Source of the DNA: Streptomyces litmocidini
GTDB lineage: Bacteria > Actinomycetota > Actinomycetes > Streptomycetales > Streptomycetaceae
NCBI RefSeq assembly: GCF_014649755.1
Contig: NZ_BMTQ01000005.1
Location: 62,001-126,000, forward strand
DNA: 64,000 bases
Reading direction: 5' to 3'
The translations under genes and the position numbers were made by a program. Under the pieces are notes generated by a model, which saw only the letters and a program-made list of their open reading frames with translations, was not told the DNA's origin and searched no databases. This document shows positions 25,768-35,078 of the stretch, in pieces. Each line of letters opens with the position of its first letter. The first letter of the stretch is position 1.

Positions 25768-27270
25768 TCAGCGCCTCGGCACCCCCAGCGGATTGCCGTC
25801 GCGGAGCTCCGGCGGCAGGAGGTGGTCGGGGGTCGACTGGTAGGTGACCGGGCGCAGCCAGCGCTCGATCGCGGTCGCGCCGACCGAGGTGGAGGTGGAG
25901 GTGGTGGCGGGGTAGGGGCCGCCGTGGTGCTGGGCGGGTGCGACGGCGACGCCGGTGGGCCAGCCGTTGACGAGGACGCGGCCGGCCAGCGGGGTGAGTT
26001 CGGCGAGCAGCGGGGCGGCGTCGGCGTCCTCGGCGGCGTCCTCGGCGATGTGCAGGGTGGCGGTGAGGTTGCCGGGCAGCAGGCCGAGGACGGCGGTCAC
26101 CTCCTCCCGGGTGGAGTAGCGGGCGACGACGGTGACCGGTCCGAAGCACTCCTCCAGGAGGAGGTGGTGGCCGCCGTCGGCGAGCGCGGCGGCGTCGACG
26201 GCGAGGACTCCCGCGCTGACGGTGTGGGCGCCGCCCGCGCCGGGGGTGACCGGGGTGTGGACGCCGGCGAGGGCGGCGCGCTCGGCGACGCCCGCGACGA
26301 AGGCGTCCCGCATGCGGCGGTCGAGCATGACGGCCGGTTCGGTCTCGCTGACGGCGGCGGTGAGGGCGTCGAGGAAGCGGTCGCCGCCCTCCCCCCGGGG
26401 GGCGAGGACGAAGCCGGGCTTGGTGCAGAACTGGCCGGCGCCCAGGGTCATGGAGCCGGCGAGTCCGGCGCCGATCTCCTCGGCGCGCTCGGCCGCGGCG
26501 GCCTCGGTGACCACGACCGGGTTGAGGGAGCCGAGTTCGCCGTGGAAGGGGATGGGGACGGGCCGGGTGACGGCCGCGTCGAAGAGGGCCCGGCCGCCGC
26601 GGATCGAGCCGGTGAAGCCGGCCGCCGCGACGAGCGGGTGCCGGACGAGCTCCACGCCCGCGTCGAAACCGTGGACGAGGACGGCGACGTCCTCGGGGAG
26701 CCCGGTCTTGACGGCGGCCCGGCGCAGCAGGGAGGCGCAGAGCTCGGAGGTGGCGGGGTGGTCGGGGTGGGCCTTGATCACCACGGGGCAGCCGGCCGCG
26801 AGGGCGCTCGCGGTGTCGCCGCCGGGGACGGAGAAGGCGAGCGGGAAGTTGCCGGCGGCGTAGACGGCGACGACGCCGAGCGGGATCTTCCAGCGGCGCA
26901 TGTCGGGGCGGGGCGGGGTGGCCCCGGGATCGGGGAGGTCGATCCGGACGTCGAGGAACCAGCCGTCCTCGACGACGTCCGCGAAGGCGCGCAACTGGGC
27001 GGTGGTGCGGGCGAGTTCGCCGGTGAGGCGGACGGGTCCGAGGGCGGTCTCGGCGTCGGCCGCCTCGACGACGTGCTCGCCGGAGGCGTCGAGGAGGTCG
27101 GCGGCGGTACGGAGGAAGGCGGCCCGCGCGGCGCGGTCGGCGAGGGCCCCGCGGGCGGCGTGCGCGCCTCTGACGGCGCGGTCGACCTCCTCGGCTGTGG
27201 CCTCCACCGCAACCTGCTCGCGCGGCTTCCCCGTCCGGGGGTCCACGCTCCACACTGGTTCTGCCGCCAC
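25768..27270 (-). CDS. NADP-dependent aldehyde dehydrogenase (2-oxoglutarate semialdehyde type)
   Basis: 500 residues from GTG 27270 (AGGGG seven bases before); 27276 and ATG 27309 are alternative starts. VWSVDPRTGKPREQVAVEAT at the N-terminus, AAGNFPLAFSVPGGDTASAL in the cofactor fold, the general-base Glu in FHGELGSLNPVVV and the catalytic Cys in LGAGQFCTKPG match the alpha-ketoglutaric semialdehyde dehydrogenase/AldH group. That enzyme is the last step of oxidative uronate, aldarate and pentose degradation. The window carries kdgD, whose product is this semialdehyde, 20 kb away. A divergent IclR gene probably regulates it. Confidence 0.85.
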   Translation of the reverse strand: MAAEPVWSVDPRTGKPREQVAVEATAEEVDRAVRGAHAARGALADRAARAAFLRTAADLLDASGEHVVEAADAETALGPVRLTGELARTTAQLRAFADVVEDGWFLDVRIDLPDPGATPPRPDMRRWKIPLGVVAVYAAGNFPLAFSVPGGDTASALAAGCPVVIKAHPDHPATSELCASLLRRAAVKTGLPEDVAVLVHGFDAGVELVRHPLVAAAGFTGSIRGGRALFDAAVTRPVPIPFHGELGSLNPVVVTEAAAAERAEEIGAGLAGSMTLGAGQFCTKPGFVLAPRGEGGDRFLDALTAAVSETEPAVMLDRRMRDAFVAGVAERAALAGVHTPVTPGAGGAHTVSAGVLAVDAAALADGGHHLLLEECFGPVTVVARYSTREEVTAVLGLLPGNLTATLHIAEDAAEDADAAPLLAELTPLAGRVLVNGWPTGVAVAPAQHHGGPYPATTSTSTSVGATAIERWLRPVTYQSTPDHLLPPELRDGNPLGVPRR

Positions 27271-27285
27271 CGCCACGCCCCTGTT

Positions 27286-27325
27286 CGCTATTCTGAACGC
27301 AGTTCCCATGGATGAACGCATCCGG
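27286..27325. promoter_or_regulatory. Direct repeats TGAACGCA in aldehyde dehydrogenase/IclR region
   Basis: Two exact copies of TGAACGCA at 27294-27301 and 27313-27320, 19 bp start to start (about two helical turns). A weak inner dyad GTTCCCATGGATGAAC lies at 27302-27317. It is a likely binding site for the IclR regulator encoded next door. Similar TGAACGC repeats precede udh at 47525. Confidence 0.5.
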
Positions 27326-27421
27326 GTGGGACTCTATGGACGGCCCGGCCGTCTCCACAAGGGGCCCCGTCCGGACGGGGAGGCCGGGGGCGGCCGGCGC
27401 AACGGAAGAGGGGCGAGGGCC

Positions 27422-28192
27422 ATGGCGACTGCCGACGCGGGTGGGGCACAGGTGAAGTCCGCGGTGCGGACCGTGGAGCTGCTCGAGTACTTCGCGGGGC
27501 GTCCCGGGATGCACTCGCTCGCCGCCGTCCAGGAGGCCGTCGGCTACCCCAAGTCCAGCCTGTACATGCTGCTGCGCACCCTGGTCGAGCTGGGCTGGGT
27601 GGAGACGGACGCGACGGGCACGCGGTACGGGATCGGGGTGCGGGCGCTGCTCGTCGGCACCTCCTACATCGACGGCGACGAGGTGGTGGCCGCCTCCCGG
27701 CCCACCCTCGACCGGCTCTCCGACGACACCACCGAGACCATCCACCTGGCACGGCTCGACGGCACCAACGTCGTCTACCTGGCGACCCGCCGGTCCCAGC
27801 ACTACCTGCGGCCGTTCACCCGGGTCGGCCGCCGGCTGCCCGCGCACTCGACCGCGCTGGGCAAGGCGCTGCTCGCCACCCACAGCGACGAGCAGGTGCG
27901 CAAGCTGCTCCCGGAGACGCTCCCGGCGCTGACCGAGCACACGATCACCGACCGCGAGGAGCTCATCGAGGAGCTGCACGTCATCCGCGAGCAGGGCCAC
28001 TCGGTGGACCGCGAGGAGAACACCCTCGGGCTGCGCTGCTTCGGCGTCGCGGTCCCCTACCGGACCCCGGCGCGGGACGCGATCAGCTGCTCGGTGCCGG
28101 TGGCGCGGCTCACCCCGGCCCACGAGCAGATGATCAAGGACGCGCTGTTCGACGCGCGGGACCGGCTGACGCTCGCGACCCGCCGCCTCTGA
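27422..28192 (+). CDS. IclR family transcriptional regulator
   Basis: 256 residues. The N-terminal winged helix runs SAVRTVELLEYFAGRPGMHS to QEAVGYPKSSLYMLLRTLVELGWVE, and the C-terminal effector domain has the family pattern LARLDGTNVVYLATR, LPAHSTALGKALLA and GHSVDREENTLGLRCFGVAV. ATG start with GAGGGCGAGGG upstream. It is divergent from the aldehyde dehydrogenase and its 150-bp control region holds TGAACGCA repeats, so it is a candidate regulator of sugar-acid catabolism. Confidence 0.92.
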   Translation: MATADAGGAQVKSAVRTVELLEYFAGRPGMHSLAAVQEAVGYPKSSLYMLLRTLVELGWVETDATGTRYGIGVRALLVGTSYIDGDEVVAASRPTLDRLSDDTTETIHLARLDGTNVVYLATRRSQHYLRPFTRVGRRLPAHSTALGKALLATHSDEQVRKLLPETLPALTEHTITDREELIEELHVIREQGHSVDREENTLGLRCFGVAVPYRTPARDAISCSVPVARLTPAHEQMIKDALFDARDRLTLATRRL

Positions 28193-28201
28193 ACCACCCG
28201 C

Positions 28202-28699
28202 TCACGCGCGGTCGGCGAGGGCCTTCTGCCACACCGGGCTCTCGACGTAGTGGTTGTCGTACTGCTCCGAGGACGCCTTGATCTCCTCGAAGCTCGCCTC
28301 GCCGCGCATCACGCGGCCGAGGAGACGCAGGTAGTCGAAGCGGGCCATGCCGGGCGTGAAGACGAAGAGGACGTCGGCCTCGGCGCCGGGCGCGGCCGCG
28401 AAGGCGTGCGGGGTGTGCGGCGGGACGAGGAGGAAGTCGCCCTGCTCCAGGACGGTCAGCTCCTCGCCGACCAGGACCTGGAGCGAGCCGCCGAGCACGA
28501 AGAACATCTCCGAGGCCTTGGTGTGGAAGTGCGCCGGGGCGCCGACCGCGCCCTCGGCGAACGAGGAGCGGTAGCTGGTGAGCAGGCCGCCGGTGGTGTC
28601 GGAGTCGGCGAGCAGGGTCATCACGCTGCTCGGGTCGGCGGCGGTCTCGGCGGTGGCCGCGCGGGTGAGGAGCGGGGCGAAGGTCTCGATCTCGTTCAT
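28202..28699 (-). CDS. Cupin domain protein
   Basis: Small single-domain cupin of 165 residues. The metal motif 1 is PAHFHTKASEMFFVLGG and motif 2 is GDFLLVPPHTPHAF. The fold suggests metal-dependent dioxygenase, isomerase or quercetinase-like activity, but no specific substrate is evident. Transcription is convergent with iclR. The -10-like TAGGGT is 7 bases from the ATG, although AAGGAAC in between could also serve as a ribosome-binding site. Confidence 0.85.
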   Translation of the reverse strand: MNEIETFAPLLTRAATAETAADPSSVMTLLADSDTTGGLLTSYRSSFAEGAVGAPAHFHTKASEMFFVLGGSLQVLVGEELTVLEQGDFLLVPPHTPHAFAAAPGAEADVLFVFTPGMARFDYLRLLGRVMRGEASFEEIKASSEQYDNHYVESPVWQKALADRA

Positions 28700-28873
28700 G
28701 TTCCTTACCCTAGGCGGGCGTTGGCCCGGCAGACAGGTCCAATCGATCATCGGGGGCATGGGCCAATCCGGCCGCGCGCGACGGACGGGAGGAGGGCTCC
28801 TCCCCCGTGCGGCGGAGAGGGTTCACCGCCCGGCAGGAGGCGGCGGCCGGGAGCGGCGCGGGAGCGTGGGGCC

Positions 28874-29887
28874 ATGACACGGACCGAGTCCCTCCCCGCC
28901 CCGGCGCCCGGCGCCGGCCACCGCCCCGGCCCCGCCCGCCGGGCGCTGCGCCTCCTCGCGATCCTCGCCTGCGTCCCGTACGTCTCGCTCAAGACCGTCT
29001 GGGTGGCGGGCGGCGAGATCGGCATCCCGGCCGGGAGCGTGCTCCTGGAGCACCGGCGGATGATGGTGATCGCCAACTCGGTCACGGTGGTCGCCGACGT
29101 CCTCGTCGTCGTCCTCGCCCTGCTGCTCACCCAGGCCTGGGGCCGGCGGTTCCCCACCCGGCTCCTCGTCCTCCCCATGTGGGCGGCGACCGGACTGCTC
29201 GCGCCGATCGTGACCGGCTACCCGGCGCAGCTCGCGGTCGCCCTCGTCACCGGCGACGAGAAGGCCGCCGCTCCCGGTGAACCCTTCCTGGACGACTGGG
29301 TCTTCGGCGTCGTGTACGGCGGCTTCATCCTCCAGGGGCTCGCCCTCGGCACCCTCTTCGCCCTGTACGCCCGGGACCGCTGGGGCCGTCCGTGGCGGGG
29401 ACGGCTCGGCGAACTGTCCGCCCGCACGTCCGGGCCCGGGACACGGGGCCTCGCCGTGGCCGGCGCGGTGGCCGCGCTCGTACCGGGCGCGCTCCACCTG
29501 CTGTGGGCGGCCGGCTCGACCACGGGCCTGTCCGCCCGCCGCATCGCCGAACGCGACGCCGACTTCCACGTCCTGGAGGCCGAGCGGTTCGGCTTCGTCG
29601 TCGCCGCCGTCGCCTTCGTCCTCTTCCTGGTGCTGCGCCGGCCGGCCCGGCTCCGGGTCCGCACCACGCTCGCCCTGGCCTGGACGGCCTCGGCCGCCGT
29701 CGGCTGCTGGGGCGCCTACATGTCGCTCGTCTCGCTGCTGCCGGACCCGGATCCGAGCAAGCGCGTCCCCGGACTCGTACAGCTGTCCTACGCTGGCGAC
29801 ATGATCACCGGGTTCCTGCTCGCCGCGGGCGTGGCGGCCTTCCTGAGGGAAAGCGCGGCCCCGCGGCGGCGGAGCGCCGGGGCATGA
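28874..29887 (+). CDS. Multispanning integral membrane protein, unknown function
   Basis: 337 residues with about eight hydrophobic helices, including LRLLAILACVPYVSLKTVWVAG, VVADVLVVVLALLLTQAWG and VVAAVAFVLFLVLRR. No catalytic motif is recognised. Its last four bases overlap the start of the histidine kinase gene (ATGA), so it is co-translated with a two-component system and may be its input, partner or output. GGAG lies about ten bases before the ATG. Confidence 0.7.
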   Translation: MTRTESLPAPAPGAGHRPGPARRALRLLAILACVPYVSLKTVWVAGGEIGIPAGSVLLEHRRMMVIANSVTVVADVLVVVLALLLTQAWGRRFPTRLLVLPMWAATGLLAPIVTGYPAQLAVALVTGDEKAAAPGEPFLDDWVFGVVYGGFILQGLALGTLFALYARDRWGRPWRGRLGELSARTSGPGTRGLAVAGAVAALVPGALHLLWAAGSTTGLSARRIAERDADFHVLEAERFGFVVAAVAFVLFLVLRRPARLRVRTTLALAWTASAAVGCWGAYMSLVSLLPDPDPSKRVPGLVQLSYAGDMITGFLLAAGVAAFLRESAAPRRRSAGA

Positions 29888-31119
29888 GACCGGCACGGGC
29901 CCTGTTCGGGCAGCGGGCCAGGCTGCGCTGGCTCCATCTGATCCTGGGCGGCGCGCTGTTCATGCCGTTCTGGATGGTCGGCTCCCTGGTCGTGGCACCG
30001 CTGTTCGACGGCGTCGGCATGTTCACCGGCGGCCTCGGGGCACAACTCGGGGCGTACGCGGCGGGGCTGCCGCTCGCCGCCGTCGTCGCGCTCTTCCCGC
30101 TCGCCCGGCCGATGTCGGTGGCGGCGGCACGGACGCTGTGCGGGGTGCCGGCGGACCGGTTCGCCGACGCCCCGGCGCGCGGCGGACGGGCCAGGGCCCG
30201 GACGGCCGCGTGGTTCACCCTGCACCTGGGCGCCGGGGCGCTGGTCAGCGGGGCGACGCTGGCCCTGCCGCCGTTCGCGGTCGCGGTCCTCGCGCTGCCG
30301 TTCTCGCAGGGGCTCCGGGACTCCGAACTCGGCCGGCTCTGGGGCCTGGACGCGACCTGGCTGCTCCGGGGCGCGGTGCCGGCCGGACTGCTCATGCTGC
30401 TCGCGCTCGCCGCCGTCGCCGCCGCGACCGGAGCCCTGCTCGCCCGGCAGGCACCCCGGCTGCTCGGCCCCGGCCCGGCGGACCGGCTCGCGGCGGCCGA
30501 GCGGCGCGCCGCCGAGGCGGAGGCCCGCAACCGGCTCGCCCGCGAGCTGCACGACTCGGTCGGCCACGCCCTGAGCGCGGTCACCCTCCAGGCGGGCGCG
30601 GCCCGCCGGGTCCTGGACGGCGACCGGGCCGACCCCGAGTTCGTACGGGAGGCGCTGGCCGCGATCGAGGAGACCACCCGGCGCACGGTCGGCGAACTGG
30701 ACCGGGCCCTCGGCCTGCTGCGCCGCGGCGAGGGCGCCGAGGAGGGCGTGGGCCCGGGGCTCGACGCCCTGGAGGCCCTGGTCCGGGGCGCGGGGCCGCG
30801 GGTGGCGCTGACGGTGGACGGTGACCTGGGCGCCGTACCGGAGGCGCTGTCGCGGGAGGCGTACCGGATCGTCCAGGAGGGGCTGACGAACGCGGCCCGC
30901 CACGCGGGCGGCGCGCCCGTCGCCGTACGGCTCGACGCCCGCACCGAGGAGTTGGAGATCACGGTGGAGAACCCCCTGCCCGACCGCCCCCCGGTCACCC
31001 GGCCCGACGGCGGGCGCGGCCTGCGCGGGATCGCCGAACGGGCCCGGCTGCTCGACGGCACCGCCGAGGCGGGCCCGCTGGGCGGAGCGTGGCGCCTCGC
31101 GGTCAGGATCCCCCGGTGA
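29884..31119 (+). CDS. NarL-type sensor histidine kinase
   Basis: 411 residues. About five membrane segments lie in the first 190 residues without a large extracellular domain, pointing to sensing in or near the membrane. The HisKA_3 dimerisation motif RLARELHDSVGHALSAVTLQ carries the phosphorylated His at about residue 223. The ATPase domain has EGLTNAARHAGG (N box) and PDGGRGLRGIAERA (G box). Overlaps at both ends (ATGA with the membrane protein, GTGA with the regulator) show a three-gene operon. Confidence 0.92.
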   Translation: MRPARALFGQRARLRWLHLILGGALFMPFWMVGSLVVAPLFDGVGMFTGGLGAQLGAYAAGLPLAAVVALFPLARPMSVAAARTLCGVPADRFADAPARGGRARARTAAWFTLHLGAGALVSGATLALPPFAVAVLALPFSQGLRDSELGRLWGLDATWLLRGAVPAGLLMLLALAAVAAATGALLARQAPRLLGPGPADRLAAAERRAAEAEARNRLARELHDSVGHALSAVTLQAGAARRVLDGDRADPEFVREALAAIEETTRRTVGELDRALGLLRRGEGAEEGVGPGLDALEALVRGAGPRVALTVDGDLGAVPEALSREAYRIVQEGLTNAARHAGGAPVAVRLDARTEELEITVENPLPDRPPVTRPDGGRGLRGIAERARLLDGTAEAGPLGGAWRLAVRIPR

Positions 31120-31778
31120 ACGCCCCGGAGGTCAGGATCGTCCTCGCCGACGACGAGCGGATGGTCCGGACGGCGCTGCGGGTCATCCTGGACGCGGAAC
31201 CCGGCCTCCGGGTCGTCGGCGAGGCGTCCACGGGCGCCGAGGCCGTGTCGGTGGTGCGGGCGGAGCGGCCGGACGTCGTCCTCATGGACGTCCGGATGCC
31301 GGAGATCGACGGGATCCGGGCCACCGAGCAGATCCTCTCCGGGATGGCGGCACCACCGCGCATCGTGGTGGTCACGACCTTCGAGAACGACTCCTACGTG
31401 TACGACGCGCTGCGCGTGGGCGCGGCGGGCTTCCTGCTGAAGCGGGCGGCGGCGGAGGAGCTGGTGAGCGCGGTCCGGCTGGTCGCGCGCAGCGACTCGC
31501 TGCTCTACCCGGCGGCGGTCCGCGGACTGGCCGCCGAACACGCCCGCCGCAACCCGCCGGTGGCGCCGCCGTGGGCGGCGCGGCTCACCGGACGGGAGGG
31601 GGAGGTGCTGCGCCTGGTCGCGACGGGCCTCACGAACGCGGAGATCGCGGAGCGGATGGGGGTCGGGCCGGCGACGGTGAAGACGCACGTGGCGGCGGTG
31701 CTGTCGAAGCTGGGCGCGCGGGACCGGACGCAGGCGGTGATCCTGGCGTACGAGTCGGGGTTCGTCCGGACGGGCTGA
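31116..31778 (+). CDS. LuxR/NarL family response regulator
   Basis: 220 residues. The receiver domain has the acidic pair IVLADDE, the phosphorylated Asp in VVLMDVRMPEIDG (about residue 57), the Thr in VVVTTFE and the Lys in FLLKRAAAEEL. The C-terminal LuxR HTH is LTGREGEVLRLVATGLTNAE followed by GVGPATVKTHVAAVLSKLGA. GTG start overlaps the kinase stop, so it is the cognate regulator. Targets are unknown. Confidence 0.93.
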   Translation: MNAPEVRIVLADDERMVRTALRVILDAEPGLRVVGEASTGAEAVSVVRAERPDVVLMDVRMPEIDGIRATEQILSGMAAPPRIVVVTTFENDSYVYDALRVGAAGFLLKRAAAEELVSAVRLVARSDSLLYPAAVRGLAAEHARRNPPVAPPWAARLTGREGEVLRLVATGLTNAEIAERMGVGPATVKTHVAAVLSKLGARDRTQAVILAYESGFVRTG

Positions 31779-32247
31779 CGGCGCACCCGGCCGCCCCGCC
31801 GGGCCGGCGTCCCCGTGGTGGGCACACGCTGGGGCGGCGCCCTCGCCCCCCCGTTGCGGGCTCCGCCCGCGGGGCGGCGCCCGCCCCTCGCGCCCCGCCG
31901 TTGTGAGCGGTCGTTCCGCCGGGGCGAGGGGGGTCCCCCTGCTCGAGCGAAGCCGAGAGCCTGGGGGAGGGTGGGCACAACGGACGGCGCCCCTTGCCGG
32001 CGCCCGAGGCTGCTGCGCCTTGACCCGCACCGACGGGCACGGCGCACACGGGTGCGGGTTCAGGCGCGGAACGCGGAGGCGCCGCTGAGGGGCGCCGTCC
32101 CGTGTGCCCACCCGTCCCGCCCCAGCGGGACGATTGCCCACACGGGCGGGTGGCGGAAGCGGTCCGCCCCGCGGGGCGCGGGCCCGCACGGGCAGGGGGA
32201 GCGGGCGCCGCCCAGGCAGGGCGCGGGCCCGTGCAGGGGGGGTGGTG
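31779..32247. repeat. Gene-free stretch with dispersed Streptomyces palindromic repeats
   Basis: No credible gene in 469 bp. At 31897-31978 lies a GC-rich element with core GAGCGGTCGTTCCGCCGGGG and the hairpin-forming CCCCCTGCTCGAGCGAAGCC. A second copy of the same element occurs at 41082-41158. At 32113-32132 a perfect 8-bp hairpin CGTCCCGC-CCCA-GCGGGACG is flanked by GTGCCCACC and TTGCCCACA, a pattern seen in Streptomyces intergenic repeats. These separate the response regulator from a convergent gene and may also end transcripts. Confidence 0.65.
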
Positions 32248-33354
32248 TTACGAGCGCGTGGCGGTTCCGCAGCTCCCGCGGCCCTCGGTGATCGGCCCGG
32301 TGCGGTCGTACGGGTCGACCGACTCGCCGCCCGCGCCGCCCCCCGCCCCTCCCCCGCCGAACTCCGGCCGGAAATAGCCGGTGGCGTTGCCGCATCCGCC
32401 GTTCGTCATGTCGGTCTTGTACGACAGGAGGCTGAAGGTCCCCTCCTCGGTGATCACCTTCGACGGGTCGTCCCAGCTCATCACCGTCTCCCGCCGCACG
32501 ATGACCCGCACGACCTCATCGCCGCCGCCGGCCGGCGCGACCGGGTACACGTACGTGACGTCGGCGGTCACCTCCAGGGCCCCGCGCCGCCCCTCCCGGT
32601 AGGAGATCCGGCCGCGGGTCTTCACCACGTCCCCGGCCGGGCGCGCCCGGGCGGGGTCGAAGCGGCTGAAGAGCAGCAGCGGGTCGTGCTCCTCGTCCGG
32701 TGCGCGCAACGAAGCCGTCACGTAGGTCGTGACGTCCTTCTGGTGCGGGTTCATCAGGGCGATCGCCTTCTCCGGGCGTCCGCCGCGCAGCACCGCCGGG
32801 TCCAGGCCGGACGCGGCGAGGAAGTCGCGGGACCGCGTGAGGGCGCGCTCCACCTCCGCCTTCGTCATCCAGCCGGTCGCCCGGGCGGCGGGCACGGTGA
32901 TGCCGGCCGTGCCGTTCGCCCAGCGTGCCGCCGGGGAGCCCCGGAAGGGCTCGTCGAGGGTGGGCCGCCCGCCGGGCTCCGGGGGAGGCGCCTGCTCCGG
33001 TCGTCCCGTCTCCTGCGCGAGGGGCTTCCCGGTCGGCTCCCCGCCGCCGGTCCGGCCGACGACGCCGCCCGGGTCCAGGGCCACGACGAACAGCACCAGC
33101 GAGGCCAGGAACCCCGCCGCGTACCAGCCGTTCCTCCGCCGGGAACCCCGTCCGGGCCGCTCGGGCCGCGCGGGCGTGTGCGCACGCCACGGCGTCGGTT
33201 CCGCGCGCTCGGCCCGCGGCCGGCCCGCGGCCTCGCGGTCCGCCGCCGACAGCTCCTTCGGGGCGTTCCCCGCGCCGTCGGCCGAGGTCCGCAGGAACTC
33301 CTCCCACATCTCGTCCGGCACGGACGGACCGTCCTTCTCCCCACCTTCGCCCAC
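32248..33354 (-). CDS. Membrane-anchored protein resembling the SCO2583/SCO2584 family
   Basis: 368 residues. The acidic N-terminus EGGEKDGPSVPDEMWEEFLR is typical of a Streptomyces-specific family, then a Pro/Arg-rich stretch and one membrane helix (WYAAGFLASLVLFVVAL, about residues 77-93), leaving most of the protein outside. The extracytoplasmic domain has FLAASGLDPAVLRGG and ends with a Gly/Ser-rich tail containing conserved Cys (NGGCGNATGYF). No enzymatic motif. GTG start. It is divergent from a penicillin-binding protein gene 138 bp away, so a cell-envelope role is suggested by context. Confidence 0.75.
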   Translation of the reverse strand: MGEGGEKDGPSVPDEMWEEFLRTSADGAGNAPKELSAADREAAGRPRAERAEPTPWRAHTPARPERPGRGSRRRNGWYAAGFLASLVLFVVALDPGGVVGRTGGGEPTGKPLAQETGRPEQAPPPEPGGRPTLDEPFRGSPAARWANGTAGITVPAARATGWMTKAEVERALTRSRDFLAASGLDPAVLRGGRPEKAIALMNPHQKDVTTYVTASLRAPDEEHDPLLLFSRFDPARARPAGDVVKTRGRISYREGRRGALEVTADVTYVYPVAPAGGGDEVVRVIVRRETVMSWDDPSKVITEEGTFSLLSYKTDMTNGGCGNATGYFRPEFGGGGAGGGAGGESVDPYDRTGPITEGRGSCGTATRS

Positions 33355-33492
33355 GGCGACCCCTCCCCTTACGTCCGCGGCCCCTCCCCCGGGGCACCCA
33401 CATGATCACACGGTGCTCGGACATGAAGGTTCGCTGAGAAACGGGACACATCCGGAACGTCCGCCGCCGGTCCGTTCGTCCCCATCAGTGCG

Positions 33493-34941
33493 ATGAACAA
33501 GACGATCAGGAACACGTCGGTCTTCGTCCTGCTCCTGGTGCTCGCCCTGCTCGGTCGGGCCACCTGGGTGCAGGCGTACGAAGGCAAGGCGCTCGCGGAC
33601 GACTCGAAGAACCGGCGGAAGACCATCGCGCAGTACGCGCAGCCGCTCGGGAACATCGTCGTGGCCGGCTCCCCGGTCACCGGCTCGAAGAGGACGGAGG
33701 GATCGGACCTCGCGTACGCACGTACCTACACGGACGGCGAACTGTACGCCGCGGTCACCGGCTTCAGCTCGCAGGCCTACGGCGCCACCCAGCTGGAGGG
33801 CATCTACTCCCACGTCCTCGACGGCACCGACGACCGGCTGAAGAACCCCCTGGACGCCGTCACCCGCAAGCAGCAGGAGCCGGGCACGGTCGTCACCACG
33901 ATCGACCCGGCCGTGCAGAAGGCCGCCTACCGGGCGCTCGGGAGCAAGAAGGGCGCCGCGGTCGCGGTCGACCCGGCGACCGGCCGGATCCTCGCCATGG
34001 TCTCCACCCCGTCCTACGACCCGTCGACGATCTCCGGGACGAACGACGGCGACGCCTGGAAGCGACTGATGGCCGACGAGGACAAGCCACTGGTGAACCG
34101 TGCGCTCCGGCAGCCGCTCCCGCCCGGCTCCACCTTCAAGCTGGTCGTCGCGGCCGCCGCCCTGGAGGACGGCCTGTACGGCTCCGTGGACACGGCGACG
34201 GAGAGCCCCGACCCGTACACCCTGCCGGGCACCCGGACCGTGCTGAGGAACGAGAACGCCTCCGCGCCCTGCGAGAACGCCACGATCCGCACCGCGCTCC
34301 GCTACTCCTGCAACAACGTCTTCGGCAAGATGGCCGCCGACCTGGGGCAGGACAAGATGAGGGCGATGGCGGAGAAGTTCGGCTTCGACGACACCGGGCT
34401 GGACGTCCCGGTCCGCGCCTACGCGAGCGTGTACCCGTCCGGCATGGACAAGGCGCAGACGGCGCTCACCGGCATCGGCCAGTTCGACGTGACCGCCACC
34501 CCGCTGCAGATGGCCATGGTGTCGGCCGCGCTCGCGAACGACGGTCTGCTCGCCGCCCCGCACATGGTCTCGGAGGTCGTCGACTCCGACGGCGACGCGC
34601 TGGCCTCGTTCAAGGACGGGGACGCCGAGCGGATCGTCTCCTCCTCGACGGCCGAGCAGCTGCGCAGCGCGATGGTGACCGTGGTGGAGGAGGGCACCGG
34701 CACCAACGCGGCCGTGGACGGCGCCGAGGTCGGCGGCAAGACCGGCACCGCGCAGCACGGCGAGAACAACAGCAAGACGCCGTACGCCTGGTTCACCTCC
34801 TACGCGAAGGACCGTTCGACCGGCAAGCAGGTCGCCGTCGCGGTGATGATCGAGGACTCGGGCGCCGCCCGCTCCGAGGTCAGCGGCAACGGCCTGGCCG
34901 CGCCGGTGGCGCAGAAGATGATGGAGGCGGCGCTGAGGTGA
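33493..34941 (+). CDS. Class B penicillin-binding protein (PbpA-like transpeptidase)
   Basis: 482 residues with an uncleaved N-terminal membrane anchor (TSVFVLLLVLALLGRATWVQ). The transpeptidase motifs are complete: SxxK in PPGSTFKLV (about residue 213), SxN in RYSCNNVFG, and KTG in VGGKTGTAQ (about residue 415). The non-catalytic N-terminal part is short, as in PbpA of actinobacteria. It cross-links peptidoglycan in division, growth or sporulation. Unlike many pbpA genes it is not beside rodA/ftsW here. Confidence 0.92.
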   Translation: MNKTIRNTSVFVLLLVLALLGRATWVQAYEGKALADDSKNRRKTIAQYAQPLGNIVVAGSPVTGSKRTEGSDLAYARTYTDGELYAAVTGFSSQAYGATQLEGIYSHVLDGTDDRLKNPLDAVTRKQQEPGTVVTTIDPAVQKAAYRALGSKKGAAVAVDPATGRILAMVSTPSYDPSTISGTNDGDAWKRLMADEDKPLVNRALRQPLPPGSTFKLVVAAAALEDGLYGSVDTATESPDPYTLPGTRTVLRNENASAPCENATIRTALRYSCNNVFGKMAADLGQDKMRAMAEKFGFDDTGLDVPVRAYASVYPSGMDKAQTALTGIGQFDVTATPLQMAMVSAALANDGLLAAPHMVSEVVDSDGDALASFKDGDAERIVSSSTAEQLRSAMVTVVEEGTGTNAAVDGAEVGGKTGTAQHGENNSKTPYAWFTSYAKDRSTGKQVAVAVMIEDSGAARSEVSGNGLAAPVAQKMMEAALR

Positions 34942-35078
34942 CGGGGGAGACGGCGCCGAAGTGACGTGGTGCGGGGGCCGATTGGCCGTCGTGCCCCGTC
35001 GCGCGATATGCAGGGTCACGCTCTCACCGAGCACGCATTCGATTCGCCGACTCTGCTCCCGTCCCGCGGAGGACCGCC

